Notes: generated from the sequence alone by a model not told the origin. Shown: positions 32,478 through 43,200, counted from the stretch's first letter. The stretch is 64,000 nucleotides of DNA from JASEJA01 sp038872535 (GCA_038872535.1 JAVZJY010000004.1:27987-91986); one strand, 5' to 3'. Translations and numbers: made by a program.

Positions 32478-33869
32478 TCATTCTCGGATAAAACTTGCTG
32501 CTGGAAGCGTTTCCACCTTCATGCCTAATTGTGCAAAATAGTTTAAATTTTCAACGCAGCCTATGCTTGCATCAATGTTATGGTGTATTGGATGCGCCCA
32601 CATGTGTTCTGGCATGAGATTAAATTGCAAAGGAACTCTCGTGGATACTCCATAAGTTTCAAGATTTCTTATCAACAAACCCTTATTGCACATGGATCGA
32701 ACTGTAACGTAACTCTTAACAAGTTGCGAAGCCCCAAAGGCGCCGATACCATGCCATAACGCAGCATTTTCAGGCGAAGCCAACATATACAAGAAGAATT
32801 GTGGAGAGGAGGGCGTTTCAGCATAACTGTAATTAACGAATTTTTCGCCCTTCACTTTAAAGTGGTCGTCAGCTTTTGCAATGCTCACGTCTGCTGGATC
32901 AATAGCATTTGGATAAAGCAACGTCGTTTCATAATCCACTTTCACGTCCTTCAAGGCATTATTTTCCAAGTATATTTTTCCTTTTGCCGCCCTTTTTGAG
33001 CCATAACCCTTCGGCGAATGGGGTATTGTTAACAGTGTTGTTCGACTTTTGAGGCTTCTACCCGTACACTTATAGACGCTTTCTATGGAGGCATAGTCTT
33101 TATGCGCTTCTCGTATAATGTGATGTAACAGCCCTTCCGAAGTTTCATTTTTCATAACCGTAAGCGGCATGCGCATGGCATATAAATTAAGGTCTATTCC
33201 AAAAATTTCTGAAAATTTTTCCAGAAGATCATATTTCACCGCATCCACCATATCCATATAACAGCTGTATCTCTCAAGATAATTTTTAACAAGCTCAATG
33301 TCACTCCTACAAATTAATGAACCTTCATATTTCTGCAAAAACTTTTGGTCTATCTCAAGCTTTTCCGTGGTCACGGTAACTACTGGAAATGCACTTTGTC
33401 CGCTGTTAACTATGGATTCTTTAAGCGGATTCATTGAGTACCTATCTGGTTCAATATCATCCGTGTTAATCAGAAAAGGGATGATTAAACCTTCTGGAGG
33501 CTTCCTTAATTTTTCGCACATTTCATCTACATCTCTATTGTTAGGTTCATGAAGGCCCGCCGTATAGAAGTGATTTGCACAAGCCTCTAATAATCGGGCA
33601 GCAATGATTCCTTGCACTTCTTCTACTGTTAGCTGGGGATTCGAATATTCAACAGAGGTTCTGAGGAAATAGTGCCATCCTCCAACTGTCACATCGTTTC
33701 TTTGTCCATTTTTAAAGTAGAATAATTTAACATCCTTCCGTTTGCTTTCGTCTTCTCTTTCTTTAAAACTTGTCAAATCTTTAACAAGTGTTTCCACGCA
33801 ATTCCATGAACTTTTAAGAAAATCTGTAACTAACAATTTCGCTAAATCAGTACTGGACAAGGCAGTCAT
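32478..33869 (-). CDS. uncharacterised 463-aa protein
   Basis: I do not recognise this family. It has no membrane segments, no nucleotide-binding loop and no Cys cluster. Distinct stretches are KLFYFKNGQRNDVTVGGWHY (about 47-66), FLINTDDIEPDRYSMNPLKE, IPHSPKGYGSKRAAKGKIYL, and a His/Trp-rich end (MPEHMWAHPIHHNIDAS). Its ATG overlaps the stop of the GNAT gene by 4 bp, so the two are translationally coupled, and an MBL hydrolase follows. The codon use looks like that of its neighbours. A small-molecule enzyme or a partner of the acetyltransferase is possible, but nothing in the sequence decides it. Confidence 0.8.
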   Translation of the reverse strand: MTALSSTDLAKLLVTDFLKSSWNCVETLVKDLTSFKEREDESKRKDVKLFYFKNGQRNDVTVGGWHYFLRTSVEYSNPQLTVEEVQGIIAARLLEACANHFYTAGLHEPNNRDVDEMCEKLRKPPEGLIIPFLINTDDIEPDRYSMNPLKESIVNSGQSAFPVVTVTTEKLEIDQKFLQKYEGSLICRSDIELVKNYLERYSCYMDMVDAVKYDLLEKFSEIFGIDLNLYAMRMPLTVMKNETSEGLLHHIIREAHKDYASIESVYKCTGRSLKSRTTLLTIPHSPKGYGSKRAAKGKIYLENNALKDVKVDYETTLLYPNAIDPADVSIAKADDHFKVKGEKFVNYSYAETPSSPQFFLYMLASPENAALWHGIGAFGASQLVKSYVTVRSMCNKGLLIRNLETYGVSTRVPLQFNLMPEHMWAHPIHHNIDASIGCVENLNYFAQLGMKVETLPAASFIRE

Positions 33870-34711
33870 CCCCTCTCTAAAGATTCGGCAATGTAAATAC
33901 AGTCTTTAAGGTTTATTGGTCTAAAAAACATTCTAGCGACATCAAAACTCTCTCTAATTCCTAACTGGTTAAGCGCTTTTCTTAATGTTAACTCCTTTTT
34001 TGGAAGGCATAAGGTTACAAAAGAACCTTCAATCATATTTAACACGGTTTTAATAAGGTTAAGCGCCACTTCATAATTTTCTCTATTGCAGATTAAGGGT
34101 CCAATTTCGGTGAAACCTTCATAGACTTTCGCCATAACATATCCGCAAACTTCGCCCTTTTCTACTGAAAAATGGCACAAGTTTTTGGGTTGGCGAAATA
34201 TGGCTTTAAGCAGCTTTCCCCTTGAAATGTTAAGGCATGAGCTATCATACCAGATAATTTTTTGTAAGTTGTCTTTTTTATTCGCTTTTTCAACATTAGA
34301 ATTTTCGCTTTGGGATTTTGAGGCTTTTCCTTCCATAACCGTAAACTCTTCATCATATTGGAAACCTAATCTTCTATAAAATGTCACAGTGTCCATGTAA
34401 GAGTATAAACCAACCGTTTCTGCTCCTTTGCTCATCAAGTAATTAATAATTTGTTTAACTAATAGGGAGGCTGCGCCTTTTCGGCGATGCTTTTCTTCCA
34501 CTATCAAGTTTCCAAACCAACCAATTCTTCCATAATTTATTGACGTCACAATGCCGACCTTTTCAGAATCCTCCCATAATGTAAAACAACCATTGGGCTC
34601 CAACATCATCATGAAGAGAAAATCCTCTTTAGTTAAGCCCCAATTTTTAGTGTCAGTGAGATGGACGGCGAAGTCCAAGTCTTCTTTGGACATTTTCCTC
34701 ACAAAGAACAT
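33866..34711 (-). CDS. double-domain GNAT acetyltransferase
   Basis: A 281-aa protein. The N-terminal 135 residues form a GNAT domain (acetyl-CoA loop EEKHRRKGAASLL, final strand FYRRLGFQYD). A linker leads to a C-terminal domain resembling the acetyltransf_18/DUF1248-like half (GYVMAKVYEGFTEIGPLICN...). This pairing is common among uncharacterised archaeal and bacterial acetyltransferases. It overlaps the 463-aa unknown gene and is divergent from an HExxH protein only 32 bp away, so both promoters must sit inside a very short interval or inside genes. The substrate is unknown. Confidence 0.85.
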   Translation of the reverse strand: MFFVRKMSKEDLDFAVHLTDTKNWGLTKEDFLFMMMLEPNGCFTLWEDSEKVGIVTSINYGRIGWFGNLIVEEKHRRKGAASLLVKQIINYLMSKGAETVGLYSYMDTVTFYRRLGFQYDEEFTVMEGKASKSQSENSNVEKANKKDNLQKIIWYDSSCLNISRGKLLKAIFRQPKNLCHFSVEKGEVCGYVMAKVYEGFTEIGPLICNRENYEVALNLIKTVLNMIEGSFVTLCLPKKELTLRKALNQLGIRESFDVARMFFRPINLKDCIYIAESLERG

Positions 34712-34743
34712 GCGAGTATCCCTGCAATTTATCTGAGATTGAG

Positions 34744-35352
34744 TTGGCTTATAAAAAGCCTTATAATGGAAAGCAAATTTTTATTAAAACCAAGCTTCGT
34801 CGCTGTTGGGAGAAAGAAGTAACAGTGAATGACGCAAAATTAAATGTTAAGGTAATTCGCAAAGCCAAGATAGCAACTTATCCCTTCACTGATTACTTCA
34901 AAGGCTTTGAAAATGTTGAGGCTGTTAAGCGAATTTTTGGCGAGAAAACCGAGGAAGTTCTACGTAATCTTCGAGTTGAATTTTTCGGAAGAAGAGGCTA
35001 CATGGGAGTCAGCGACGAAGATGGACATCTATTCATTAGCGCAGACTACCTTAACAATGGCGATTTAGTTGACATTTACCTTGACATAATCCATGAGCTT
35101 GTGCATGTGAAACAGTTTATGGAAGGGAAAAAACTCTTCGACGACAACTTCAGCTATGTTGAAAGACCCACGGAAATCGAAGCTTATCGTGTCGCGGTTG
35201 AAGAGGCAAGGCGTTTAGGGCTAAGCGATGATAGAATACTGCAATACCTTAAAACTGAGTGGATGAACGAAGAAGATTTGAAGAAGTTAGCCAAAACCCT
35301 TCATGTTAAATATGTGCCCAGTGAAGGAAAGAGCAAAAGAAGGCGATTATGA
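34744..35352 (+). CDS. HExxH putative metallopeptidase-like protein
   Basis: A 202-aa protein with a zincin signature: HELVHVKQF (about residues 117-125) and a downstream RPTEIEAYR, whose Glu could be the third ligand, as in ImmA/SprT-like proteins. The N-terminal 60 residues are basic and lack a signal peptide, so it should be cytoplasmic. The start is TTG. It is convergent with the hydrogenase-maturation protease gene, overlapping it by 6 bp. I cannot name a substrate. Confidence 0.78.
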   Translation: MAYKKPYNGKQIFIKTKLRRCWEKEVTVNDAKLNVKVIRKAKIATYPFTDYFKGFENVEAVKRIFGEKTEEVLRNLRVEFFGRRGYMGVSDEDGHLFISADYLNNGDLVDIYLDIIHELVHVKQFMEGKKLFDDNFSYVERPTEIEAYRVAVEEARRLGLSDDRILQYLKTEWMNEEDLKKLAKTLHVKYVPSEGKSKRRRL

Positions 35353-35856
35353 GCTTAGCAATTTAGATAATGTTTTTACAAGCTCTTTTGCGGAATCTGC
35401 AACTTTGGCGGTTAAACCCTCTCCAAAATCTGTTTTTTCGGGCTCTATCAGCAGCAAAGAGATTTTCGCCTTTATCGTTTTGGTCAAATATTCACAGAAT
35501 ATTCGCAAAGGAAGCATGTGCGTTGTGAAAGCAGGGAAATTCGCTAAATCTTGGGGGTTCAAGATTTTTGTTTCTCCAGGTCCTAATCCCAAGATTGCAG
35601 CATCTATTAAAAGAATATGCGTTGGATTGAAATCTATAATTTGTTGTATGTAACTTTCCGGAACAGTTTCACATTCAATCAACAAAACCTTATCAGAAAC
35701 TTTTCCACGCAAGCTTTGAACAATGAATACGCCTACAAAATCATCCATGCGAATGGGATTCCCAATTCCAGCTACAACAACCCTTTCAGCGTCTGAAAAC
35801 CAATTCTTTAATTCCTTTTTAAGGCTATATTTTTCGCTGGACAACGAAACCCTCAT
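35347..35856 (-). CDS. [NiFe]-hydrogenase maturation protease (HycI/FrcD type)
   Basis: A 169-aa endopeptidase that trims the large-subunit C-terminus after nickel insertion. AGIGNPIRMDDFVG carries the Asp that binds nickel, IECETVPESY follows the second strand, and LIDAAILGLGPGE and THMLPLRIF supply the second Asp and the His. Members of the HycI/HoxW group act this way. It is the last gene of the nine-gene Hdr-Mvh operon, 33 bp after mvhA. Both large subunits here retain a C-terminal tail after the DPCxxCATH motif, a plausible substrate. Confidence 0.9.
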   Translation of the reverse strand: MRVSLSSEKYSLKKELKNWFSDAERVVVAGIGNPIRMDDFVGVFIVQSLRGKVSDKVLLIECETVPESYIQQIIDFNPTHILLIDAAILGLGPGETKILNPQDLANFPAFTTHMLPLRIFCEYLTKTIKAKISLLLIEPEKTDFGEGLTAKVADSAKELVKTLSKLLSS

Positions 35857-35889
35857 TAAATAAATTAATGATGAAAGAAAAGGAAAAGG

Positions 35890-37344
35890 TTATCTCTGCA
35901 CAGTTTTTAGGAGTTTCTTTTCCTTATTATAAATTTCAATGGTTAGCGGCATTTGCCCAACCGCAAAATGAGTTGCGCATCCAAAGCATGGGTCATAAGC
36001 CCTAAAAGCCATCTCAACCATGTTGAGTATTCCATGGTCAACTTTATCGCCGTGGATTAAGCCTTTAGCCGCATTCCGAATAGACATGTTTATGGATGGG
36101 CTATTGTTGACAGTTGCCACTATCAAGTTCACGTCTTTTATTAGCGCATTCTTATCCAAAACATAATGATGAATTAGAGTTCCCCTAGCAGCCTCAACAA
36201 CCCCTATACCCTCGCTTGGTTCGCCAGGCTTGTTGCGCACATCCTTGCTTGTTATCTCTGGGTCTCTGCTTAACTCCAAGGCTCTTTCAGATGCATAAAG
36301 CAGCTCTATAAGTCTAGCCCAATGATACGCAAGCGTTGAATGAACTGGTTTTCCGCCAAGTGTTTTGTACATAAACTCGTATTCTTCCTGCGCAGATGGC
36401 GTAGCCATGCCCTCCGAAGCGTTTAGCCTTCCAAGAGGCCCAACACGGTATGCCCCACTTTCTGGACCATCGATGAAACCTTTCCAGCCGATTTTCTTTA
36501 GATATGGAAATTTCACATAAGTCCATTCTTCAACATGCTCTGCAATGTGGTCAAGGTAATTTTTTGCTTCGAATTTTATGAATTCTTTGCCGTTTGGGTC
36601 GACCACCCTAATTTTGCCATCGTAAAAGTTCACTTTATCATTTTCATCAACTAAACCCATATAGTAAGTCTTCAATGTATAGGCGTCGCTCCTGATTAAG
36701 TCAACATATTTGCTATTTCCAAGCACGACGTCATGGAAAAGTTTCAGCGAAAACTTTGCAAAATTCACAGAAGAAGAAGCCATATTCTCAATTTCTTTTC
36801 TATCCTCTTCACTTAATGGCTTGGAGATTCCGCCTGGTAATCCGCAGACTGGATGTGTTGCTTTTCCGCCAATTATCTCCGTTATTCTTTGACCATAAGC
36901 CCTATGCTTTATGACTTCTTTGCCAATGTCTAATCCAGCCTTTTCAATGACGCCTATAATATTTCTTTTCTCTGGCGGTGCATCTGGGCCAACCACAAAG
37001 TCTGGACCGCCAAGATAGTAAAAGTGTAGCGTATGGTCGTAAATGAAGTAGCCACAGTACATGAGTTCCCTAAGTTTTTTCGCTGCCGATGGCGGTTCCA
37101 CGTTAAAGGCGGCGTCTAAGGTTTTTGTTCCAGCCATGTGATGGGCTACTGGGCAGACGCCGCATATTCTGCTAGTCAAAAGGGGCATGTCCTCGGCTTT
37201 TCTTCCAATGCAGAATCTTTCAAAACCTCTAAGCTCTGGAATTTGCATGTAAGCATTTTCAACTTCTCCAGCATCATTCAAAAATATGGAGATTTTTCCG
37301 TGCCCTTCAAGTCTCGTTATTGGGTCAATAATTATATTTTTCAT
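35890..37344 (-). CDS. mvhA: F420-nonreducing [NiFe]-hydrogenase large subunit, copy 1
   Basis: It holds the NiFe active site. The N-terminal ligand motif is RICGVCPVAHH (about residues 59-69) and the C-terminal motif is DPCFGCATH, followed by a 24-residue tail that would be cleaved. Length (484 aa) and sequence fit group 3c (MvhA). It overlaps mvhG by 4 bp upstream, and the maturation protease lies downstream. In methanogens MvhAGD feeds H2 electrons into HdrABC for flavin-based bifurcation; all those partners are in this operon. Copy 2 at 53.1-54.3 kb is closely similar over the visible part. Confidence 0.94.
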   Translation of the reverse strand: MKNIIIDPITRLEGHGKISIFLNDAGEVENAYMQIPELRGFERFCIGRKAEDMPLLTSRICGVCPVAHHMAGTKTLDAAFNVEPPSAAKKLRELMYCGYFIYDHTLHFYYLGGPDFVVGPDAPPEKRNIIGVIEKAGLDIGKEVIKHRAYGQRITEIIGGKATHPVCGLPGGISKPLSEEDRKEIENMASSSVNFAKFSLKLFHDVVLGNSKYVDLIRSDAYTLKTYYMGLVDENDKVNFYDGKIRVVDPNGKEFIKFEAKNYLDHIAEHVEEWTYVKFPYLKKIGWKGFIDGPESGAYRVGPLGRLNASEGMATPSAQEEYEFMYKTLGGKPVHSTLAYHWARLIELLYASERALELSRDPEITSKDVRNKPGEPSEGIGVVEAARGTLIHHYVLDKNALIKDVNLIVATVNNSPSINMSIRNAAKGLIHGDKVDHGILNMVEMAFRAYDPCFGCATHFAVGQMPLTIEIYNKEKKLLKTVQR

Positions 37345-38324
37345 TCTTTTATCACCTTCCTCCTAAGAATTGAGGCTGGTAAGGCGTACATGTAAAATGT
37401 TCCAAGCGGGTCTTTGACTTGGCTTATTAGCTTCTCAACCTCTTCCTCCGTATACTTTTCCTTCTCCTCTTCCAAACCAAGTATTGAAGCTAAAGCGCTT
37501 ATCATTGCTGCTCCTTGTTCAGGCGAATTGGGGCAAGGTCCACCGCATCCAGTGCATGGCATATCTGCCTTTAAGCATCTGGCACCACATCCGCCACGGG
37601 TTGCCGGTCCCATACAAAGAATACCCTGCTCAAGCAAGCATCTTTCAGGTTCAGGCGCCTTTTCGTAAACTCGGTATATTTTAGAGATTCTCTTATTCTC
37701 CTTCTTTCTAGGGCATTCATCGCATACAGATTTTAATGGGGCAAGCACAGAACCTTTCGGCGGCAATTCGCCTTTTGCTATTAATTCCACAGCGTATAAT
37801 GTGCGCTCAACGGCTGGTGGGCAGCCTGGAACATAATAGTCCACTTCCACTGTTTGGTCTAAGGTTCTAACAGTATCATAAAATTCTGGAATTTCAAGCT
37901 CTCCTTCTTTAACTTTCACTTTCGGCTTTGGTGTTATTTTGTTTGGATTTGCTGTGGAAAATGTTGTGCCATAAACTTTTTCAAAAATTTCCCTTCTGTT
38001 CGAAATGTTTGCTAGGCCGGGTACTCCGCCGAGGTGAGCGCATGCTCCATAGGCGATGAGTATTTTTGACTTTTGCCTCAAAAGTTTAGCCATGTGTTCC
38101 TGCTCGCTGTTGCGTATTCCGCCATTAAAGAAGCACACGTCTATGTATTTGTCTGGCATTTTTTCGACGTCATTGTATTTTATGTCCATAGCCACAGGCC
38201 AGAAAACAATGTCAGCCAACTGCAAAACATCAAGTATTTTTTCGTTTATGTCTAGAACAGCGATTTCGCATCCTCCACAGCTTGCAGCCCAATAGAAGGC
38301 GAATTTTAATTTTTCTTTAGCCAC
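37341..38324 (-). CDS. mvhG: F420-nonreducing hydrogenase small subunit, copy 1
   Basis: A 327-aa small subunit that relays electrons through [4Fe-4S] clusters. Proximal-cluster cysteines are ASCGGCEIA (about 15-19), then GACAHLGG, PGCPP and, in the C-terminal half, CDECPRKK and GILCMGPATRGGCGARC with CTGCGG. The long Cys-rich C-terminal part is the group 3 (Mvh/Frh-like) form. The start at 38324 is 2 bp from the end of hdrB. The copy at 54.3 kb is a paralog with the same motif set, which suggests an operon-level duplication. Confidence 0.94.
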   Translation of the reverse strand: MAKEKLKFAFYWAASCGGCEIAVLDINEKILDVLQLADIVFWPVAMDIKYNDVEKMPDKYIDVCFFNGGIRNSEQEHMAKLLRQKSKILIAYGACAHLGGVPGLANISNRREIFEKVYGTTFSTANPNKITPKPKVKVKEGELEIPEFYDTVRTLDQTVEVDYYVPGCPPAVERTLYAVELIAKGELPPKGSVLAPLKSVCDECPRKKENKRISKIYRVYEKAPEPERCLLEQGILCMGPATRGGCGARCLKADMPCTGCGGPCPNSPEQGAAMISALASILGLEEEKEKYTEEEVEKLISQVKDPLGTFYMYALPASILRRKVIKE

Positions 38325-38325
38325 T

Positions 38326-39213
38326 TCAACTCTTCCCTCCTTGTATTTGGTTTAAAAGTTCGGATGGTTTAACCCTGAGCTCGTTTAATCCAAGTTCTTC
38401 TGGTGAAAAGCCCATAGCTAAGCCCAACAGTTGGGGATAATGCAGTACGGGTATGCCGAATTTTTCGTTGAAGGCTCTTTCTATTCGTGGCTGATTCATG
38501 TCAAACATCATGTGGCAGAAGGGACAAGCCGTAATCAACGCTTGAGCCTTCACTGCCCTAACATGGTCAAGTTTTTCTTTAGCCATTTGGAATGGAACTT
38601 CCTCGTTTACTCCAATTATTGGATTTCCACAACATTCAGTCTCATCCATATAATCTAAACATTCAGCGCCAGTTAGCCTAATCAAGTTTTTAAGCAAAGT
38701 GGGATTTTCTGGGTCGTCGCCGTGACCAACATATTTTGCTGGGCGAACTAGGTGGCATCCTGAATGTTGAGCCACAGAAAGATTTGTTAATGGGCTTTTA
38801 ACTGCATTCTTTATTTTTTCAAAGCCAACATCCTCAGCCAACACATGAACAAGATGCTTAACCTCTATTGTTCCTTTAAACTCCATGCCAATCTCTTTCA
38901 AATGAGCGTTCACTTCTTCCCGCAATTTCTTGTCTTCTTTTAGCATCTTGTTTGTTTCGTTCAAACTGCAGAAACATCCATTACAGAGGGTTAAAATGTT
39001 TAGGTTCTGCTGTTCTGCCACACAGAGATTTCGTGCCGCCAAAGCCAGCATTAAATCGTGGTTTATTGCATCCATGGGATACCCACAACAGTTATACGTT
39101 GGCATCTCAACCAATTCCACGCCCAACTTATTGAGGACTTTTCTTGCAGAAATCTCGTAGCTTGAAAGCCTATATGGGATGACGCATCCCAAAAATATCA
39201 AGTATTTTGGCAT
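38326..39213 (-). CDS. hdrB: CoB-CoM heterodisulfide reductase subunit B (HdrB), copy 1
   Basis: A 295-aa catalytic subunit carrying two CCG domains that bind noncubane [4Fe-4S] clusters. Visible are C10, the CC pair at 42-43 (NCCGYP) and CNGC at 77-80, and in the second half SGCHL, ECCGNP and ACPFC. These reduce a disulfide substrate, CoM-S-S-CoB in methanogens. No methanogenesis genes are seen here, so the true substrate could be another heterodisulfide. It starts one base from the hdrC stop. Confidence 0.94.
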   Translation of the reverse strand: MPKYLIFLGCVIPYRLSSYEISARKVLNKLGVELVEMPTYNCCGYPMDAINHDLMLALAARNLCVAEQQNLNILTLCNGCFCSLNETNKMLKEDKKLREEVNAHLKEIGMEFKGTIEVKHLVHVLAEDVGFEKIKNAVKSPLTNLSVAQHSGCHLVRPAKYVGHGDDPENPTLLKNLIRLTGAECLDYMDETECCGNPIIGVNEEVPFQMAKEKLDHVRAVKAQALITACPFCHMMFDMNQPRIERAFNEKFGIPVLHYPQLLGLAMGFSPEELGLNELRVKPSELLNQIQGGKS

Positions 39214-39768
39214 TTAACTCTTCACCTTCTCAAAAGTTTTCGCATTTTCAAGCATTTTTGCGGAGCCCGTAATTTCGAAGATTTTTGCAATTTCTTCAAG
39301 ATTCGGCTTTGGCAATGGTGGAAGTCCAAGCTCCACCCTCTTTTTGTGGCGTGAATCTACAATTTCGTATACGTAGCCTCCCTTCAGAAGGTTGGAGGCG
39401 AGTTCTCTGTAAACTAATGGCATAGCGCCCTTTTCTTTCACTGAAAGGTTTCGTAAAACTCGTACAATGCCAGCGATTTCCACTCCTTGTGGACAGTGGT
39501 CAACGCATGTGAAACAGGATGAGCATAGCCAAAGGGCTTCATCTGACAAAAGCCTATCCTTCAGTCCTAACTGCACCATTCTCGCTATTTTTCTAGGCCG
39601 ATAGAAGTCGCTGAATCTTGAAATTGGACAGTCAGCAGTGCATGTTCCACATTGGAAGCAGAGCATTAGTCTTTCTGCGCCATGCTTCTTGCTAATTTCA
39701 TACTTGAATTTCGGGTTCATTTCTTCAGCTTTTATAACGCTTGGAACGTATTCTTGTGTTTCACTCAC
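39214..39768 (-). CDS. hdrC: heterodisulfide reductase subunit C (HdrC), copy 1
   Basis: A 184-aa subunit with two [4Fe-4S] motifs: CFQCGTCTADCP (37-48) and CSSCFTCVDHCP (about 82-93). It carries electrons between HdrA and the catalytic HdrB. The gene overlaps mvhD by 8 bp at its start and abuts hdrB at its end. The copy at 50.2-50.7 kb has the same layout. Confidence 0.94.
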   Translation of the reverse strand: MSETQEYVPSVIKAEEMNPKFKYEISKKHGAERLMLCFQCGTCTADCPISRFSDFYRPRKIARMVQLGLKDRLLSDEALWLCSSCFTCVDHCPQGVEIAGIVRVLRNLSVKEKGAMPLVYRELASNLLKGGYVYEIVDSRHKKRVELGLPPLPKPNLEEIAKIFEITGSAKMLENAKTFEKVKS

Positions 39769-40201
39769 CTTGTTTTCCTCCCATTTTCAATGGGTTCGGT
39801 CCAAGCTTTTTTATCTGTTCAACCATGTCCCGAACGATAGCAGCGAACCTGTCTCCTTCGCTTGCGGAAACCCATTCCAACCGCACACGTTCGGGTTCAA
39901 TTCCGAATTCTTGTAGAACCTTCTTTAATAGAGTTATCCTTCTTAAGGCTTTGAAGTTTCCACTAATATAGTGGCAGTCTGATGGCAAGTGGCATCCAGC
40001 AACAAGCACTCCATCGGCGCCATCCTTCAAAGCTTCGAGAATAAATATGGGGTCAATTCTGCCACTGCACATGACACGGATTATTCTAATGTTTGGTGGA
40101 TATTGGATTCTGCTTACTCCGGCCAGGTCTGCACCAGCATAAGAACACCAGTTACAGAGAAAACCAATTATTTTCGGTTCAAATTCTGATTTTTCACTCA
40201 T
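39761..40201 (-). CDS. mvhD: MvhD-type [2Fe-2S] subunit, copy 1
   Basis: A 146-aa subunit that links the hydrogenase to HdrA. Ligand cysteines are FLCNWCSY (residues 15-20), VMCSGR, and GCHLPSDCHY. The family motif set is intact. Its start overlaps the hdrA stop by 4 bp and its end overlaps hdrC by 8 bp, showing tight translational coupling. A second MvhD domain exists in this operon (43.2-44.0 kb), fused to a winged helix. Confidence 0.94.
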   Translation of the reverse strand: MSEKSEFEPKIIGFLCNWCSYAGADLAGVSRIQYPPNIRIIRVMCSGRIDPIFILEALKDGADGVLVAGCHLPSDCHYISGNFKALRRITLLKKVLQEFGIEPERVRLEWVSASEGDRFAAIVRDMVEQIKKLGPNPLKMGGKQGE

Positions 40202-43200
40202 GCTTTAACCTCCAATAATGCAGCTTTAACTTGGGCAAGGATTTCTTCTGTTGTGAAATGTCCCATAGTGATAGCTTTTGTTGGGCATGCTGTTCCGCAG
40301 GCGCCGCAGCCTTTACATAAGGCTTCGATTACATGTGCAATGAGCCTATCGTCTTTTTGTTTCATTTCTATTGCCCCGTATGGGCATAGATATTCACAAA
40401 TCCTACAACCACTACATAAATCTTCGTTTACGTTTGCCACAATTCCTTCCATTTCAAGTGTGGGTTTTGAGAGTATGGTTGTAGCTCTTGCTGCTGCAGC
40501 ACAAGCTTGGGCTATGCTTTCATCTATATATTTTGGCGAGTGAGCCATTCCGCATAGAAAAACGCCATCTGTCGCAAAATCCACAGGTCTAAGTTTCATA
40601 TGCGCTTCCAAAAAGAAACCGTCTTTTGTTAGTGGCACCTTAAGCATTTCTGCCACACGTTTGTTGTCTGGGTTTGGAATTGTGGCAGCGCTTAAAATTA
40701 CAAAGTCTGGTTCAATGGTTACTTCTTGTTTTATCACAGGTTCCCAGAAGGTTACTTCCAATTTTCCTTTCTCATTCCTAACTTGCGGTTTTCTGCTATC
40801 CTCGTAGTTTATGAATAAGACGCCTTTTTCTGAGGCTTTGCGGTAATAGTCCTCTTTAAAACCATATGAACGGATGTCCTTATACAAAATGTAAATTTCT
40901 GTTTCTGGGATTATCTCCTTAATCTTTAAAGCGTTCTTTATGGCTTGTCCGCAGCAGATTCTTGCGCAGTTTGGTCTTTCCTCATTTCTTGCTCCAACAC
41001 ACTGAATCATAACAACATTTTTGGCTTTAAAATCTCCTTTCGCAATTTTTTCCTCCAACTCGTGCTGCGTCATAACCCGTGGGTCTTTGCCGTAAAGGTA
41101 TTCTGTGGGTTTGTATTCGATTGCACCGGTGGCAACTATTACTATTCCATGTTCAACTTCCTCTTCCCTGCCATCATGATGCTTTATTTTTGATTTGAAG
41201 TTGCCAACGAATCCGCTGATATCTGTCACTTCCGAGTTTAAGTGGACATGTATCTTATCGTTTGCCATAACATCCTTAATTAGTGCATTTAACTTTTCCT
41301 TTGGATTGTCGCCCTCCAACAAATAGTAGATTTTGCGTAAGTGTCCACCCAACTCTTTTTCTCTTTCCACGAGATGCACCTCAAATCCCTGTTTTGCTAG
41401 CTCTAAAGCTGCTGTTATTCCGGCGACGCCGCCGCCTAGGATTAAGCCCACCGGAGTTACTTTTATCTCGGGCTTTTTCAGCGGTTTTAGAAGTTTGGCT
41501 TTTGCCACAACAGAGCGGACAAGGTCTTTTGCTTTTTCGGTTGCCTCTTTTGGTTCATGCATGTGCACCCAACTGCACTGGTCTCGTATGTTTGCCATCT
41601 CAAACAAGTATGGATTTAAGCCAGCCTCTTGAACAGTTTCCCTAAATAATGGCTCATGCGTTCTCGGCGTGCATGAAGCAACAATAACACGGTTAAGATT
41701 GTATTGTTTGATTTTTTCTCTGATTACTTTTTGAGTGTCTTGGGAGCACGTGTATAGGTTGGCTTCAGCGTAAACCACATTGGGCAAAGTTTTTGCGTAT
41801 TCCACAACTTCTGGAACGTTAACAACTCCACCTATGTTTATGCCGCAGTGACAGACAAAAACGCCTATACGGGGTTCTTCTTGGCTAACATCTCTTTCAG
41901 ACGGATATTCCTTAACTGTTACAAGCTTTCCTCTTTCACTTGCAATAATGCTCATCGCCTTTGCTGCTGCACCGCTTGCTTGTGCAACACTTTCAGGAAT
42001 ATCCTTTGGTGCGCTGAATGCTCCGCAGACGAATATGCCTGGTTTTGATGTTTCTAATGGTGAAAAGGTTTTTGTTTCACAAAACTTGTATCTGTTAAGC
42101 TCTATGCCTAAAACTTCGGCTATTTTTTCAACATTTTTTGGCGGTTGCATGCCTATGGATAGAACAACCATGTCAAATTCTTCTGTTTTAGGCTTCTCAT
42201 CCTCCACGTAATGAACGAAAAGGTTTCCAGTAGATGGGTCTTCTGTTATTGAGGCTACCCTTGACCTTACAAACCGTATGCCCCATTCTTCCTTTGCCCT
42301 ATCATAGTACGCATCGAATTCTTTTCCATAAGCCCTCAAATCCATATAGAAAATTGTGGCATCCAACTTTGTCGGCGTGTGTTCTTTGGCTATTACTGCC
42401 TCTTTCATTCCATACATACAACATGCAGCAGAACAATAATTATTCCCAAGCTTATAATCACGAGAACCAACACATTGAATAAAGGCTATCTTTTTCGGAA
42501 TTTCGCCATCCGAAGGTCTTAAAACAAGTCCGCCGTATGGTCCAGAAGCGCTTAAGATGCGTTCAAATTCTATGCTTGTAACAACGTTTGGATAGCGTCC
42601 ATAACCATATTCGCTTTTTAATCTGGCGTCGAAGGGCTCAAATCCAGGCGCAAGGATTATGGAGCCTACTTTTAGTGTTGCTTCGCTGTCTTGCTGGTCG
42701 TAGGCTACCGCCTTTGCTTTGCAAATTTCGTAGCATGTTCCACATCCGATGCATTTTTCCCGGTCAATTTTGTATTTTAGTGGAACCGCTTGGGGATAAT
42801 CAACATAAATTGCGCTTCTTTCGCTTAAACCCTCATTATACATGTCCACGGCTTCAATTGGACATTTTTGTGCGCATAAACCACATCCATTGCATTTATC
42901 TTCGATTATGTAACGGCTGCGTTTTCGAAGTTTCACTTCGAAATTTCCAGCCTCGCCTTTCAAACTCAATATTTCCGTATTCGTCAAGATTGTGATGTTT
43001 GGGTGTCTCCCAGTTGCCACAAGCTTAGGCGATAAAATACACATTGAACAATCGTTTGTTGGAAATGTTTTGTCAAGCTGAGCCATCACTCCACCAATAC
43101 TTGCTCCTTCATCAATTAAATACACTTTAAAGCCGGAATCCGCCAAATCCAGCGATGCTTGTATTCCAGCTACTCCTCCGCCGACAACAAGAACTGCTCC

